Under the pieces are notes generated by a model, which did no database searches, was not told the DNA's origin, and saw nothing but the letters and a program-made list of their open reading frames with translations. A program made the position numbers and the translations under genes. From positions 58,820,480 through 58,884,479 of the forward strand of contig OY755242.1 of NCBI GenBank assembly GCA_963576725.1: a stretch of DNA of 64,000 nucleotides, given 5' to 3'. Source of the stretch: Azorinus chamasolen (taxonomy: Eukaryota; Mollusca; Bivalvia; Cardiida; Solecurtidae). Shown here one piece after another: positions 10,918 to 21,368 of this stretch (the stretch's first letter is position 1; every line of letters starts with the position of its first letter).

Positions 10918-11130
10918 TAACACTTTCAGTACGGGAAACAGTCACTAATATCCATTGCAAACAGTGTAGACACGATGGCTGATGGCTACTAGTGGAGCTC
11001 TCTCACCAGGACATGCACTACTTGTCATGTTACATTTTTCTTTAAAACTTACAGACAATTCACGGTAAGATTGACTGATTGAATTTTGGAATGGTCCCTT
11101 TATAGGATCAAAGACAAGCAATGTAGAAAA
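10918..11130 (+). mobile_element. Family E TTAA MITE
   Basis: Starts TTAACACTTTCAGTACGGG, with core TGCAAACAGTGTAGACACG and GACATGCACTACTTGTCATG. Its right end is not clear. Confidence 0.5.
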
Positions 11131-11680
11131 AGACTAGATGACTCTTGAAGGATCCCCTGATAAGGAGGTACACTGTTTTTCGTCACGTATCATTCTCAAG
11201 AATTAGAATAAATGTTTCTGATAGAAACTCTCCACAAATGAAAGTAAGATTCAATGAAAATAAACATTTTGAAGAGTTCACTAAACTATACATGTTAAAA
11301 TGTTTTAGATATGGCTGTTATCGTATTTTTTTAATAACAAAGACTCAAAATGTGTTAATCTTTTGTTTCTGCATATGGACAAATTGACAGACCATTGATC
11401 AGGATCGAACCGTTTACAAAGGTCTGTTTTGTTCACTCAGGCATACCGAACTTTGGCCTTGGTTGACGAGCGATTGTGGAAAATTATATCGCGGTAATTG
11501 ATTTTTATGTGTTTACTCTGAAATGTAAATATGTTATTACAAATAATTAAATTTTGACGATTTCTGATATGATCGAACAAAGCGGTTTATGTGACATAAA
11601 AGGCTTTAAGAGAGTATCGAGTTTTATGCAGAATAATAACTTTCGGTATAGAGCTGTAGATACATGTAAGAGGATAATTA

Positions 11681-11924
11681 TTAACCTTTTACTCCATGTA
11701 CAATGTATACCGCTTTTGACGTCTTTGCAAACAGAGTAGACCCTGATCAGACGGCTTCTCTAGGAGCCGTCTGATCAAGGTCTGCTCTGTTTGGTCATGG
11801 AATACCATAACTCTGAGTCTGAAGTTTCTGCCATGCGCTCACATGCCATTATTAAAATTCATCTAATTAATATTCATGATGCCGTTTTATTTCTTATATG
11901 AATATTCATAGATTAAAGTATTAA
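11681..11924 (+). mobile_element. Family A TTAA MITE, complete copy
   Basis: 244 bp, TTAACCTTTTACTCCATG to GATTAAAGTATTAA. Hairpin well kept: GTAGACCCTGATCAGACGG opposite CCGTCTGATCAAGGTCTGC. Confidence 0.75.
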
Positions 11925-11957
11925 GAAATTTAGGTGTTAGAAGCGTAGATCTATATA

Positions 11958-12060
11958 CAACTTATAACCTCTATTATCCGGCACCCCATGGTTCCACGTA
12001 AGTATGCCGGTTAAGAGAGTATGCCGGTTAAGAGAATTATGCCTAGATTTACAAGTTAAC
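11958..12060. mobile_element. Tigger-like terminal remnant
   Basis: CTTATAACCTCTATTATCCG and repeated TATGCCGGTTAAGAGA resemble ends of pogo/Tigger-class elements, whose termini carry ACCTC plus a CCGG-type box. No second terminus was found. Confidence 0.3.
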
Positions 12061-12620
12061 CCACCCAAAGATTCATTCTAGCAATGAGTGAAATTCCTCC
12101 ATGACAACATATTACATGTACATATGTACAACAGCACCGATCCTAATCAGACTGGTCCATTTTAATAGGAGCCCTTTGTAGTCACTACTTTCGTCAAATC
12201 CATTAAATGTCACAAATCAGCCACTGTGTCCATTTTCAGTTTAGTTCTAACTTTTCGACTATATACAAGTATACATACCATATGTCGATTTCCAGGTGAG
12301 TTCCAACTTTTTGACAGTATATATCATTTACAAGAGCATCACAAGCGGGTGCGAACGCTCGTCTGTTATCATAGTGATATGTGTGGATAGGTCTTGTCAA
12401 GATGAACATGCATACCAAAAATGAAGGTTGTAAATGAAAAATTGAAGAAGTTATGATCAATGTTAAGATTTCGGACGACGACAACGACGATGCGAACAGA
12501 CGAGCTAAAAATCGGTACAAAAGACTTTATAAATGCTTCGAACACCTGTGCTCTGAGTATCTACACCTATATGCCAAGCTCTTTGCATCACTACCTCCTT
12601 GCATTAAGCTGTCACCTGTC

Positions 12621-12823
12621 TTAACCCTTTACTCCGGATATACATGTGTATACGCTTTTTATGACATTGCAAACAAGGTAGACCAAGAACAGGCGACTCC
12701 TGCAGGGTCTGCTCTGTTTGCTTGTGGAATAATATAGATCTGAATGTACACTTTCTGCCATGGCGAAACGTTCCTGTCTTCGTCATGATTTTTTACATGA
12801 ACATTCATGAAGTAAAGCGTTAA
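12621..12823 (+). mobile_element. Family A TTAA MITE, hairpin arm deleted
   Basis: TTAACCCTTTACTCCGG to AAGTAAAGCGTTAA. The core goes directly from GGCGACTCCTGCAGG to GTCTGCTCTG, so most of the right arm is missing. Confidence 0.75.
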
Positions 12824-13011
12824 CCCTGAACCTGCAGGAACACAGTATATAATACATCTGCAAACAGTGCACACCCAGACCAGAAAGCTCCCGGGGGAGT
12901 CATTTGATCAGGGTCTACACTGTTGTCTTTAGTGGTGTATTTTTTATACATTTGTTTGTTAAATATTCAGAATGGAAGGAGAGTTTTGTTTATTTAGCAG
13001 ATTAAGGGTAA
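12820..13011 (+). mobile_element. Family G TTAA MITE sharing TTAA with the A copy
   Basis: Starts TTAACCCTGAACCTGCAGG and ends TTTAGCAGATTAAGGGTAA. The core (CAAACAGTGCACACCCAG ... TTGATCAGGGTCTACAC) is of the E type, while both ends differ from E. Confidence 0.55.
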
Positions 13012-13186
13012 ATCCCTCTAATGCGACCACTTAATGAATAAACATGGCTGTCTTCATAAACAGGTGGTTGCTTAATGTAGGACGAAAGTTATGCAGAAAA
13101 CACCTGCATTAAGCTACCATCTGTCTTTGCCACTGTGAATTGCACGTATGCCCTTTTTTGCTGGTCGCATTAGAGGGGTTTTACTG
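13012..13186 (+). mobile_element. Family D TA MITE
   Basis: Begins with a trimmed end (ATCCCTCTAATGCGACC) and finishes GGTCGCATTAGAGGGGTTTTACTG followed by TA. Hairpin arms reduced: only the outer GCAGG/CCTGC part remains. Confidence 0.6.
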
Positions 13187-13329
13187 TACTTATTTGAGTG
13201 TTTGAATTAGTGACGTTTCACTGATTGTTTGACATTAAATCATGTGGTCGCTTTAGCGAAACTCTGCTGTATCCTAGTTGTATCGCAGCATATACACGTA
13301 GTAATTGCAAGCATTTTGAGTATTTATTT

Positions 13330-13375
13330 GTTTTTGTTGATTAACGCCGGGATCGAACCGGGACCCCTGATAGTG
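13330..13375 (-). repeat. tRNA-like T-arm (B box), possible SINE remnant
   Basis: On the minus strand GGTCCCGGTTCGATCCCGG contains a canonical RNA polymerase III B box (GGTTCGATCC) in a near T-arm. No A box or complete cloverleaf was found upstream, so it is not called as a tRNA gene. Confidence 0.35.
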
Positions 13376-13589
13376 TATCATATAGTAATTACAACCATTT
13401 TGAGGTGAGAGGGCATACCAGAACTATGTTACTCTCAAGGTTTAGCAAAGTAAATGACAATGTTTTGTACATACTTTTCACAGTGTGTTCAACTACGACC
13501 AACAGAACAAGACAACCAAATGTATACATAAAACACTCTATATTGCAAAACATTTTTGTACACCCTTAATAGGAGCTAAATACGATCAT

Positions 13590-13801
13590 TTCATGCATAT
13601 TTATTAACTTAATTTTGCATCATGACAAATGAACAAGAAAACTCATGGCCGTTTCAAAAACTGTAGAATCAGATGTATACAATGTACATACAATCATATA
13701 AGCGATAGAACAGTGCCTGGGCAGACAGCTCGTATATGAGCCTTCTGATCTGGGTCTACTCTATTTGCAACATTAAATGCGTTTATACAGGAAAGGTGTT
13801 A
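13590..13801 (-). mobile_element. Family A MITE, reverse
   Basis: Interior in reverse (AACTGTAGAATCAGATG) and hairpin half GAGCCTTCTGATCTGGG, ending AGGAAAGGTGTTAA. Confidence 0.55.
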
Positions 13802-13898
13802 AGTAAGTGTTAATTCTGACACACGCTACATTATACATCAACATTTTGTTGTTCGATTTTCTAAAGTTCAAGCACTTGAAAGTAAAGACGAACAATTC

Positions 13899-14065
13899 TT
13901 TAACCCTTTGAATGCTGGCCTTTGTAAGTGGACTGGTCCGCCACTGTGTGTCCATTCGGTTGGAAAGTGTATAATATGCACCAGGAGTTTGAATGACAAA
14001 CCCTGCAGACCCCTTTAAGAGCCCTTTGATCAGGGACTACACTGTTTAAAAATATCAGTTCACTC
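13899..14065 (+). mobile_element. Family E TTAA MITE
   Basis: Starts TTAACCCTTTGAATGCTGG, with GAGTTTGAATGACAAACC, loop region CCCCTTTAAGAGCCC, and right arm TTTGATCAGGGACTACAC. Right end not resolved. Confidence 0.5.
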
Positions 14066-14384
14066 GTGTCCAATATTTAATTTAATAGGGTCGGGTATAG
14101 AAAGAGGCATGCAGCACAGTGCGTGTAGAGATTAATCTTTGAAACGCTACAGGTCATTAGGACATGACCATTGCTAATAGCCTGGATCTTAATGAGACGT
14201 CCAATTACAGCGCATCTTATTGTGGACACACGTCGTGGAATGCTCCGAATATACTTCGTACATATTTATAACATTGCTAGAAGTTTTGAAATTTCATAGA
14301 CAGGAGTTTGACCAGGTCTTAAGTTGCCCAGCACTCAGTGATTTAAACATTTATAATGATGTGGACACGAAGCCTGTTTCTACT

Positions 14385-14545
14385 CTCATTTATTGAGATT
14401 TTCCTTAATCCCGATTCGACCAGGCTTTAGAGAAACTAATGGATTGAGCGTCAAACAGTCTGGATCCTGATGAGTCGCCGAACTAATCGGCGTCTCATTT
14501 GAATCCAAGCTGTCTGCAAATGGAAGTAAAGTCGCATTTAGCGAT
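14385..14545 (-). mobile_element. Family B hairpin element, reverse
   Basis: TCAAACAGTCTGGATCCTG through ATCGGCGTCTCATTTG to CCAAGCTGTCTGC forms the B hairpin. The flank with CCCGATTCGACCAGGC matches the B right interior in reverse. Confidence 0.6.
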
Positions 14546-14552
14546 ATAAAGG

Positions 14553-14816
14553 TTCGCCCTTTCCTTCATATAAACGCCCTTTCACGCATTTGCAAACAGA
14601 GTAGACCCAGAACAGACGGCTCCTACAGGAGCCGTCTGATCAGGGTCTGCTCTGTTTGCTGACGGAATTTGATATAGTTCTGTTTCATTACTTTCTAAAA
14701 TAGCTACAATATTACACCTTCCATATTTCATTACAGCTATTTTGTCCATGAATATTCAGTAGGTATTGAAAACTTTGGAATAAACATAGAACAGGGAAAG
14801 GGTTAAGAACTTAGAT
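14553..14816 (+). mobile_element. Subfamily A2 TTAA MITE
   Basis: The left end has drifted to TTCGCCCTTTCC. The hairpin is excellent (GACGGCTCCTACAGGAGCC). The right end ATAGAACAGGGAAAGGGTTAA and the CCATATTTCATTACAG box differ from A and define A2 with copies at 33,783 and 44,087. Confidence 0.7.
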
Positions 14817-15061
14817 GTAAACTAGTGATTTATTTGATGGCTTTCTAAACGATGTCAAATTACCTTGCAGTGGTTTTTAAAGCCTCTAATTGCAGGCATC
14901 GGTTATTGTCATATGGCTATTGAAACTCCCCTCTCTCAACCCGCCTGCCAGTTCAATGTGCTATGCACTTATGAGCACGTATAAACCTCTCAACTGCTGC
15001 TAACATTGGCACTGCAACGAAAATGCAACCCTAAAGATTAGAAATTTCAAATGTTTTAAAT

Positions 15062-15203
15062 TGTAGAATATGTTCCAAGCGGCCATTCATTAATTGAACA
15101 TAGGAGTCTTAAAGAGCATGTGGTTGTTTAATGCAATGCTTTTTACTTTTGACCTGCATTAAGCTACCACCTGCCCTAGAGCCTTCAAACAGGTTCTACT
15201 GTA
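15062..15203 (+). mobile_element. Family D MITE, short
   Basis: CCAAGCGGCCATTCATTAA left part, TTTAATGCAATGC hairpin remnant, and right end AAACAGGTTCTACTG followed by TA. Confidence 0.55.
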
Positions 15204-15309
15204 CGTGGAACATACGAATGGGTGTCGTGTGTGATGCTAGCCAATTAAAACAATCCATAGTCTCTATTAAATCTTGGACTGCAGTGTCAAATAATGTCTG
15301 CTCAAATTT

Positions 15310-15450
15310 TGATCGGATGAAATTTTCACTTCTCTGATTCGAACAAACTTTTAAGAAAGTGTTGACCGAGTGTCAAACAGCTTGGATCTTGATGAGACGC
15401 CGAGTTACTCGGCGTCTCATCTGGAACCAAACTGTTTGCAAAATACAAAT
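15310..15450 (-). mobile_element. Family B hairpin element, reverse
   Basis: CGAGTGTCAAACAGCTTGG then GACGCCGAGTTACTCGGCGT, a near-perfect B stem, then CCAAACTGTTTGC. Confidence 0.65.
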
Positions 15451-15639
15451 CGGGAATCTGTAAATGCCAGTCAAGTTACGAATAGGCAGGATAATGGTTA
15501 TTCAGGATACCAAGGACAATTTCGGTCGTTTGGTCTACATGGTTTTAGTTACATGTATTAACTGCCATGCTACCATCGCTTCCCTATAATCATGTTAAGG
15601 CCAATGAAACTGAAGTTTGATTTATGGGTCAAGAGACGA

Positions 15640-15848
15640 TACAATGAACCCCACTCTTAAGCGGACAATTTATGACTTAACAAACTTTTCTCCAAAAGCA
15701 GGTGGTTGCTTAATGCAGGACGAAAGTAATGCAGAAAGCTCTTGTTGGAGCTTTCTGCATAACTTTCGTCCTGCATAAAGCAACCATCTGTCTTAAATAT
15801 CCAGAATTAAACCGCTTTTTGACAGTCGCACTTGAGGGGTTCTACTGT
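15640..15848 (+). mobile_element. Family D TA MITE
   Basis: CCCCACTCTTAAGCGGAC and CGCACTTGAGGGGTTCTACTG as ends. Long hairpin of GCTTAATGCAGGACGAAAG with CTTTCGTCCTGCATAAAGC. Confidence 0.7.
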
Positions 15849-16087
15849 TTATGAAAATAATACAGTATCCGACTAGCTGTTCAGATCGTTCTGTATTATA
15901 TATCAAATAAATACCTGAGATTGGTATGTGCACTTGCAGTTAAATGTTTTTGGCGCCAAATAATTTTCGTCTGCAAATAATGTCGTTTGCTACAGGAGCC
16001 GCCTGATATTTGGAGATATTCTGTTTCCAAAGGCATGGAATGGCGTTCGTATGAGAGAAAGCCGTCACAAAGGGTTTTAAAAGTGCA

Positions 16088-16316
16088 TTAACACATTCCC
16101 TCCTAGTGGCGCATTTTGGCGCCTCTTTAAAAGTCACATTTTGAAACCATTGTGATAAATAGAGCATTTTATCCATAGGAGCATATGCTCTATTTATCGC
16201 AATGGTTTCAAAACTACACAAATTCTAAAATTCTTCATTTCTATAGTTAATGCTCCATTTCGGTAGATTTATTCAAAGAGGTTGGGTCTAAAATAGTATA
16301 GGTGGGAATGAGTTAA
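16088..16316 (+). mobile_element. Family C TTAA MITE, complete copy
   Basis: 229 bp, from TTAACACATTCCCTCC to GGTGGGAATGAGTTAA. Central hairpin: GAAACCATTGTGATAAATAG, GAGCAT loop region, and its complement CTATTTATCGCAATGGTTTC. Inner repeats GGCGCATTTTGGCGCC flank it. No reading frame. C is unrelated in sequence to the A/B/E core, but has the same TTAA-CCC layout. Confidence 0.8.
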
Positions 16317-16324
16317 TAGAACCT

Positions 16325-16576
16325 TCTCAACCCTTTATATTATATAGATGCATTTTGATACCTTTAAAACCAGAGTAAACCCAGACCAAAATGTTCCTGT
16401 TGGGGCCGTCGTATCTTGGTCTAATCTGTTTACTTAAAGACTATCTTAGATCTGGTTATGTACTATTTGTCATAAAAAGTATTCACACTTGTTTTATATA
16501 GCAACATAAGATAATTAGTTAATTAATATTCATGATGGATGGAGTCTGTCATAAATACTTTTAGAGTAAATGGTTA
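16325..16576 (+). mobile_element. Family A MITE
   Basis: Left end CTCAACCCTTTATATT, degenerate hairpin (GTAAACCCAGACCAAAATG), AATTAATATTCATGATGG, right end TAGAGTAAATGGTTAA. Confidence 0.65.
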
Positions 16577-16829
16577 AAATGGGAAAGATACAGACGGATA
16601 TTTATAAACAAATACTCCCTTGAATACCTCTTTGCCTTATTTTCTCTGTAAAGCATTTCTAATTCATGTTGGTACCATAGTAGTCTTTCCACCTCTCGCG
16701 CTCTGGTGTACAATTTGTTTTTGTTGATGTTGTTTGTTTTACTGATTTTTTTACTATTGTAGTACCATGAATGGGAACACAGTAGTTGGACATTACAAAG
16801 AACAGTAATCCTTAATGTGCGGAAACCGA

Positions 16830-17243
16830 GTACATGTATATAGCAGTGTAGAACAAGATCAAAGGGAGACCTCTGATCAAGGTCTACACTGTTTTTCATA
16901 AATGTCACCCTCTGATCAGGGTCTACACTGTTTGTCATAAATATCACCCTCTGATCAGGGTCTACATTGTTTGTCATAAATATCACCCTCTGATCAAGGT
17001 CTACACTGTTTGTCATAAATGTCACCCTCTGATCAAGGTATACACTGTTTGTCATAAATGTCACTCTCTGATCAAGGTCTACACTGTTTGTCATAAATGT
17101 CACCCTCTGATCAAGGTCTACACTATTTGTCATAATAAAACAAACTTATAGTGATTAAATTTGATACAAACTTTTGTTTAATTGATATTCAGAGACAGAA
17201 ATGGAGGAGCCAGTTTTTAATTATTCAGCAGATTAAGAGTTAA
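16830..17243 (+). mobile_element. Family G-like MITE with 39-bp tandem arm repeats
   Basis: The right end TTATTCAGCAGATTAAGAGTTAA matches the G copy at 12,820. The hairpin arm unit (CTGATCAAGGTCTACACTG, TTTGTCATAAATGTCACC) is repeated seven times between 16,872 and 17,133 with a 39-bp period. Because 39 is a multiple of three the minus strand shows a repetitive open frame (MTNSVDLDQRVTF), judged an artefact. Confidence 0.7.
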
Positions 17244-17323
17244 TAAACAGGCTTGAAAGTATTGTTAGACATTATTGCAATAGATGAAAGTACATGTGCG
17301 TTGCACATATAAAAGCGTCCTTT

Positions 17324-17485
17324 CTCTACCAAACCCTATGTTGTGATAACACTTTAGAATCGTCTCAAAGAGACGATTCTAGAGAGTGCTCACGACATGG
17401 GGTTTGGTGGAGAAATATTGGAGCTGCATATAAACAATAAATGAATAATTAAAACCGTCTGAATTTACGTTTCTTATCTACATTC
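17324..17485 (+). mobile_element. Family F inverted-repeat element, best hairpin
   Basis: CCAAACCCTATG and its complement CATGGGGTTTGG enclose TAGAATCGTCTC and GAGACGATTCTA. The adjoining TTTACGTTTCTTATC is shared in part with the other two copies. Confidence 0.6.
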
Positions 17486-17921
17486 ATGGTGTAGTTCCAG
17501 ACGTGTCATGTTCCCATCATCGCTACCCTGTTCCAGTTGAAACTGTAATATGGCTGAGCAATCAGTAATCCTTCCATCATGCCAGCGGTTTACACGACTG
17601 AAGTAGAAGTCTTTGATCAATGTTTCATTAATCAAAATCGTGACAGAGCCTTCGCACGATTCTGTCATCCGCTCATTAGCTTCATGAGAAAGGTCACAGT
17701 CCTGATGTGGGGTCAGTTCGAACTGTCCTGCCGGACATTATGTCGCGAACTGACCAGCAGTGGACATTTCATAACATCTGCTGGAGACAAAGCTTCTAAC
17801 AGATAACTTGACATTTTCGTAATTTGGAGATTGCGACAGATCGACAGAGATATTAGATTTTGATGATTTTTAATTTGAATTATAACGCCGTATCCATTCG
17901 CAAACTAGTAACAATCTGATA

Positions 17922-18045
17922 AATGGATGGATGGATGGATGGATGGATGGATGGATTGGATGGATGGATGGATTGGATGGATGGATGGATATGGATGGAT
18001 TGGGGATTGATGGATGGATACATGCATGCATTACGGACGGACGGA
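17922..18045 (+). repeat. ATGG microsatellite
   Basis: Tandem ATGG units with occasional ATTGG, then GACGGACGGACC at the end. Open frames here are low complexity. Confidence 0.95.
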
Positions 18046-18261
18046 CCTCGTTATAAGTGTAGTTTTCATTTCTTTCTAAAAATCTTAGATTGTATTTATT
18101 GTACACAATATAGGCTACTCCATTGTGAAAGCTGAAGTCTTCGACAGTTTTACTTTAGTGGTGTCCATGCAGCCTAGAGCCGTAAATCCTCCCATGATAA
18201 TGCGATAATATAAATACCTAGAGTAAACATGACAAATACGACCAAAACAAGCCCATGTTCT

Positions 18262-18471
18262 ACACTGTAAAACCCCTCTAAACCGGACGTTCATTTTAGT
18301 ACAAATATCGGTCTTGGAGACAGTTGGCAGCTTAATGGAGGGTGAAAGTCATGCAGAAAGCTCCTCTAGGAGCTTTGTGCATGACTTTCACCCTGCATTA
18401 AGCAGCCAACTGCCTAAAAGTATCTAAATTCTTCTCTACTAGAATTCCAGTTTAGAGTGGTTCTACTGCAA
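18262..18471 (+). mobile_element. Family D TA MITE, complete
   Basis: Ends ACTGTAAAACCCCTCTAAAC and TTTAGAGTGGTTCTACTG. Hairpin GTCATGCAGAAAGCTCC and its complement around CTAGG; a long outer stem, GGCAGCTTAATG with CATTAAGCAGCC. Confidence 0.75.
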
Positions 18472-18489
18472 TAGTCCCAACATACAGAA

Positions 18490-18697
18490 GAACCAATCTA
18501 AAGCAGTCATTTAATTGATAGATACTTGCATCTTTTAAAGCAGACGGTTCCTTAATGCAGGACGAAAGTAATGCAGAAAGCTCCGGCCGGAGCGTTCTGC
18601 ATTACTTTCGTCCTGCATTAAGCTACCATCTGAATAGATCTACGAACCAATTTAAAAACCTCGTTTTGAAGGTCGCATTAAAGGGGTTATATTGTAG
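18490..18697 (+). mobile_element. Family D MITE
   Basis: Hairpin of TTAATGCAGGACGAAAGTAA with TTACTTTCGTCCTGCATTAA around GCTCCGGCCGGAGC. Right end CGCATTAAAGGGGTTATATTG. Confidence 0.7.
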
Positions 18698-18723
18698 TGT
18701 AATGAGAACTCTTGATTGTTTAG

Positions 18724-18890
18724 TTAAACCCTTTCAACGCTCAATTTTCGTCTGCAAACCTTGTCGTCTGCTTCCAAATCTATAAGAGCATTTTCCTTCT
18801 ATTTCGTTTCAAAAACGGTGTCAGAATATCAAACAATTTGGACGTCGAGTTACTCGATATATTATCTGGATCTAAACTATTTGCATACGT
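18724..18890 (-). mobile_element. Family B MITE, reverse
   Basis: TTAAACCCTTTCAACGC, paired TTCGTCTGC / TTGTCGTCTGC boxes, and a hairpin with ACGTCGAGTTACTCGATAT. Confidence 0.6.
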
Positions 18891-19129
18891 CATCAAATAT
18901 TGAACCATGCTGTTGTAAGTGTTATTGTCCAAATAGATCTTGAACCAAAGTTTATTTTATGCGCTGGACAATCACCGGTAATTACGTGTATATTACCTGA
19001 TTCATGTCGTTGAACTTTCACATTGTCGAGGATATTCGCAGACCCAGTACTTACACTGAAGAATGTGCATGTCTTAATTTGACGTTGCCGTTAACAATCG
19101 CGAGGTTGAGTAAAAGAAAATGTGATGTG

Positions 19130-19500
19130 CAGTAAAGCCCCTCTATTGCGACCACTTTTATTCATTCCCTCCTAGTTTTAGATCCAACCTCTTTGAATTA
19201 ATCTACCGAAAAGGAGCATTAACTAGAGAAAAGGAAAAGATAGAATTGTGTAGTTTTGAAACCATTATGATAAATAGAGCATTTGCTCATTTGGAGCAAA
19301 TGCTCTATTTATCACAATGGTTTCTAAATGTGACCTTTACAGAGGCGCCAGAATGCGTCACTAGGAGGGAATGTGTCAATAAACATACGTATATTTAAAT
19401 GCAGGTGGTTACTTAATGCAGGATGAACGTTATGCAGAAAACTCCTGCAAGGAACTTTCTGCATAACTTTCATCGTGCATTAAGCTACCATTAAGCTGTT
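19130..19500 (+). mobile_element. Family D MITE split by a C element
   Basis: The D start (GTAAAGCCCCTCTATTGCG) lies before, and the D hairpin (TTAATGCAGGATGAACG / CATCGTGCATTAAGC) after, the C insertion at 19,161-19,380. Confidence 0.65.
19161..19380 (-). mobile_element. Family C MITE nested in D
   Basis: TTCATTCCCTCCTAG to CTAGGAGGGAATGTGTCAA, reverse orientation, with a very good hairpin around GCATTTGCTCATTTGG. Flanking TTAA has decayed to TTCA/TCAA. Confidence 0.75.
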
Positions 19501-19688
19501 GCTTATTTTGATGATGACGATGCTGTTGCTGTTGCTAAAGCTACTTGGTAACGCCCAACGTCGTTTTCTTTTCAAATACGACCACATTCTCATTACTCTT
19601 ACAAAGATAATCGGCGAATAACATTGAACATTTAAAATCACTCTTGCAATTTCAAGGTTTTATATGTCTATACCGTAAAACAACAATT

Positions 19689-19983
19689 GTGTTCCATAGT
19701 TACAGACTTCTAGACAGCGTCATTTATAGATGCCTTTAGCCCTTTACGCGACGCCCTATATCATTTATAGATGCCTTTAGCCCTTTACGCGACGCCCTAT
19801 TGGCGTCTTTGTGTTCCATAGTTACAGACTTCTAGACAGCGTCGTCATATATAGATGCCCTTAAGCCCTTTACGCGACGCCCTATTGGCGTCTTTGTGTT
19901 CCATAGTTACAGACTTCTAGACAGCGTCATTTATAGATGCCTTTAGCCCTTTACGCGACGCCCTATTGGCGTCTTTGCAAGCA
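19689..19983 (+). repeat. Tandem repeat of about 85 bp from the A left end
   Basis: Three units containing GTTCCATAGTTACAGACTTC and TTTAGCCCTTTACGCGACGC. The latter is a drifted A left end (CCCTTTAC ... GGCGTCTTTGC). The last unit runs straight into an A hairpin at 19,975. Confidence 0.75.
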
Positions 19984-20344
19984 AAGGAGACCCAAATCCC
20001 AGGGTTCCTGTAGTCGTCGTCTCACCAGGGTCTGTTCTGCTTTCTTATGGAATACAGTAGAGTCTGTCTTAAGCGACCATTTGTTTATTGAACATATGAG
20101 TCTTAAAAAGCAAGCGGTTGCTTAATGCAGGGAAAAAGTGATGCATTAAGCTACCACTTGCCTTAAATACCAATATTTAGATCCGTGTTAACGGTCGTTT
20201 AAGAGATGTTCTGGTGTATTTTAGATGTGATACTAGTTGGCATAGCTATGTACATTTGTATTCGCTTTTTTATATAAAAGTATGAAATAATTAATTACTG
20301 TTCATGATAGGTGGGATCTTCCATGAACATTCACGAAGTAAAGT
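19970..20344 (+). mobile_element. Family A MITE split by a D element
   Basis: The A hairpin and CTTATGGAATA are followed by D. After D, A continues TTTTAGATGTGATACTAG and ends near TCACGAAGTAAAGTGTC. Confidence 0.65.
20055..20216 (+). mobile_element. Family D MITE nested in A with TA target site
   Basis: CAGTAGAGTCTGTCTTAAGC at the left, TTTAAGAGATGTTCTGGTG at the right, TA on both sides (20,053-20,054 and 20,217-20,218). The A element reads through once D and one TA are removed. Confidence 0.8.
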
Positions 20345-20654
20345 GTCACGTTTTACCACTGCAAGAACTCTCACCACAATTCCACAATTTTCAACAGACG
20401 ACAAATGTGAAAGTTTGAAAATTCAGCAGACGACAGTTTTAGAATCCACAATACCTTTCAATTGTCAAAAGAATATTTAATACTATTTATCTTAATGTTA
20501 TAAGTCAACAGAGCAATGATAACAGATTGTAGATAAACATATTATAGCAACTGTAATTATCGCAGATTCGTGTTCCTTGAAAAGTATTACCACCGGAAGT
20601 ACAAATATTTATGTAACCTTTACAAAGACATCGGCGGAAATCAAGAACAGTATT

Positions 20655-20830
20655 AACCTCTTCTACAGTAAGGATCCGTCTTTGATGACCTATGCAAACA
20701 GTTTGGTTCCAGATGAGACGCCGAGTAACTCTGCGTCTTATTAGAGTCCAAACTGTTTGACATTGTAATGAAATTGAAGAAAAGTATTTATTTGGCAATA
20801 AAAGCAGACGTCAATTTATGCAGAAATAAA
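20655..20830 (+). mobile_element. Family B MITE, partial
   Basis: GCAAACAGTTTGGTTCCAG, GACGCCGAGTAACTCTGCG and CCAAACTGTTTGACATTG form the B hairpin; GGCAATAAAAGCAGACG follows. A B-like GCAGACGAC sequence also lies at 20,345-20,440. Confidence 0.55.
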
Positions 20831-21085
20831 TGCTACTTGGTGTGTTGAAGGCTACTTCTGCAGATCAAGGTTGACTTTGTCAATATTTTGAAACTTTCTC
20901 TTCAACTAGGAGGACCAAAGTCTCCGCCTGTGTCAACTTTCAATACGCAAGAACAAACCTAAGACGTTATGATTGCAGGATTATCTGGGACTTGAGCTAC
21001 GTATCATTGATACGACCTTTTATCGTCAAATTTTCGTCTACTCACATTTTCGTCTGCACACTATTTTTCTGTTCCTAGTTCCCAT

Positions 21086-21290
21086 TTAACAGTTTATTCA
21101 ATAAATACGCTCTTTTCTGTCTTTGCAAACAGAGTAGACGCAGATCAGACAGATCCTGTAGGGGTTGTCTAATCAGGGTCTGCTATGTTTGCTTAGGAAA
21201 TAATATAGATATGATTCTACAGTTTCTTCCATGGACAAACAGTCTTGCGTGCATGTGCTATTATAAGAATTAATCTACTTAATATTCATG
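21086..21290 (+). mobile_element. Family A MITE, right end missing
   Basis: TTTAACAGTTTATTCAATAA, hairpin (GTAGACGCAGATCAGACAG / TGTCTAATCAGGGTCTGC), GATATGATTCTACAG, then AATATTCATG where it breaks off. Confidence 0.6.
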
Positions 21291-21368
21291 TTAGTTCACG
21301 TGTCCAAATTTTCATTGAAAGGAGTTTTTCTGTGAGAATTTCTTTTGCCGACGTGAAATAATTCCTTT

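Noticed and set aside
10184..10960. Long frames of 150-239 codons on both strands
   Set aside because: They are translations of a CT/CTGT microsatellite, Leu-Ser-Cys-Val on one strand and Arg-Thr-Asp-Glu on the other.
16561..17133. Repetitive 190-codon minus-strand frame with MTNSVDLDQRVTF units
   Set aside because: It follows from a 39-bp tandem repeat (13 codons) of a MITE hairpin arm; no start context, introns or domain support it.
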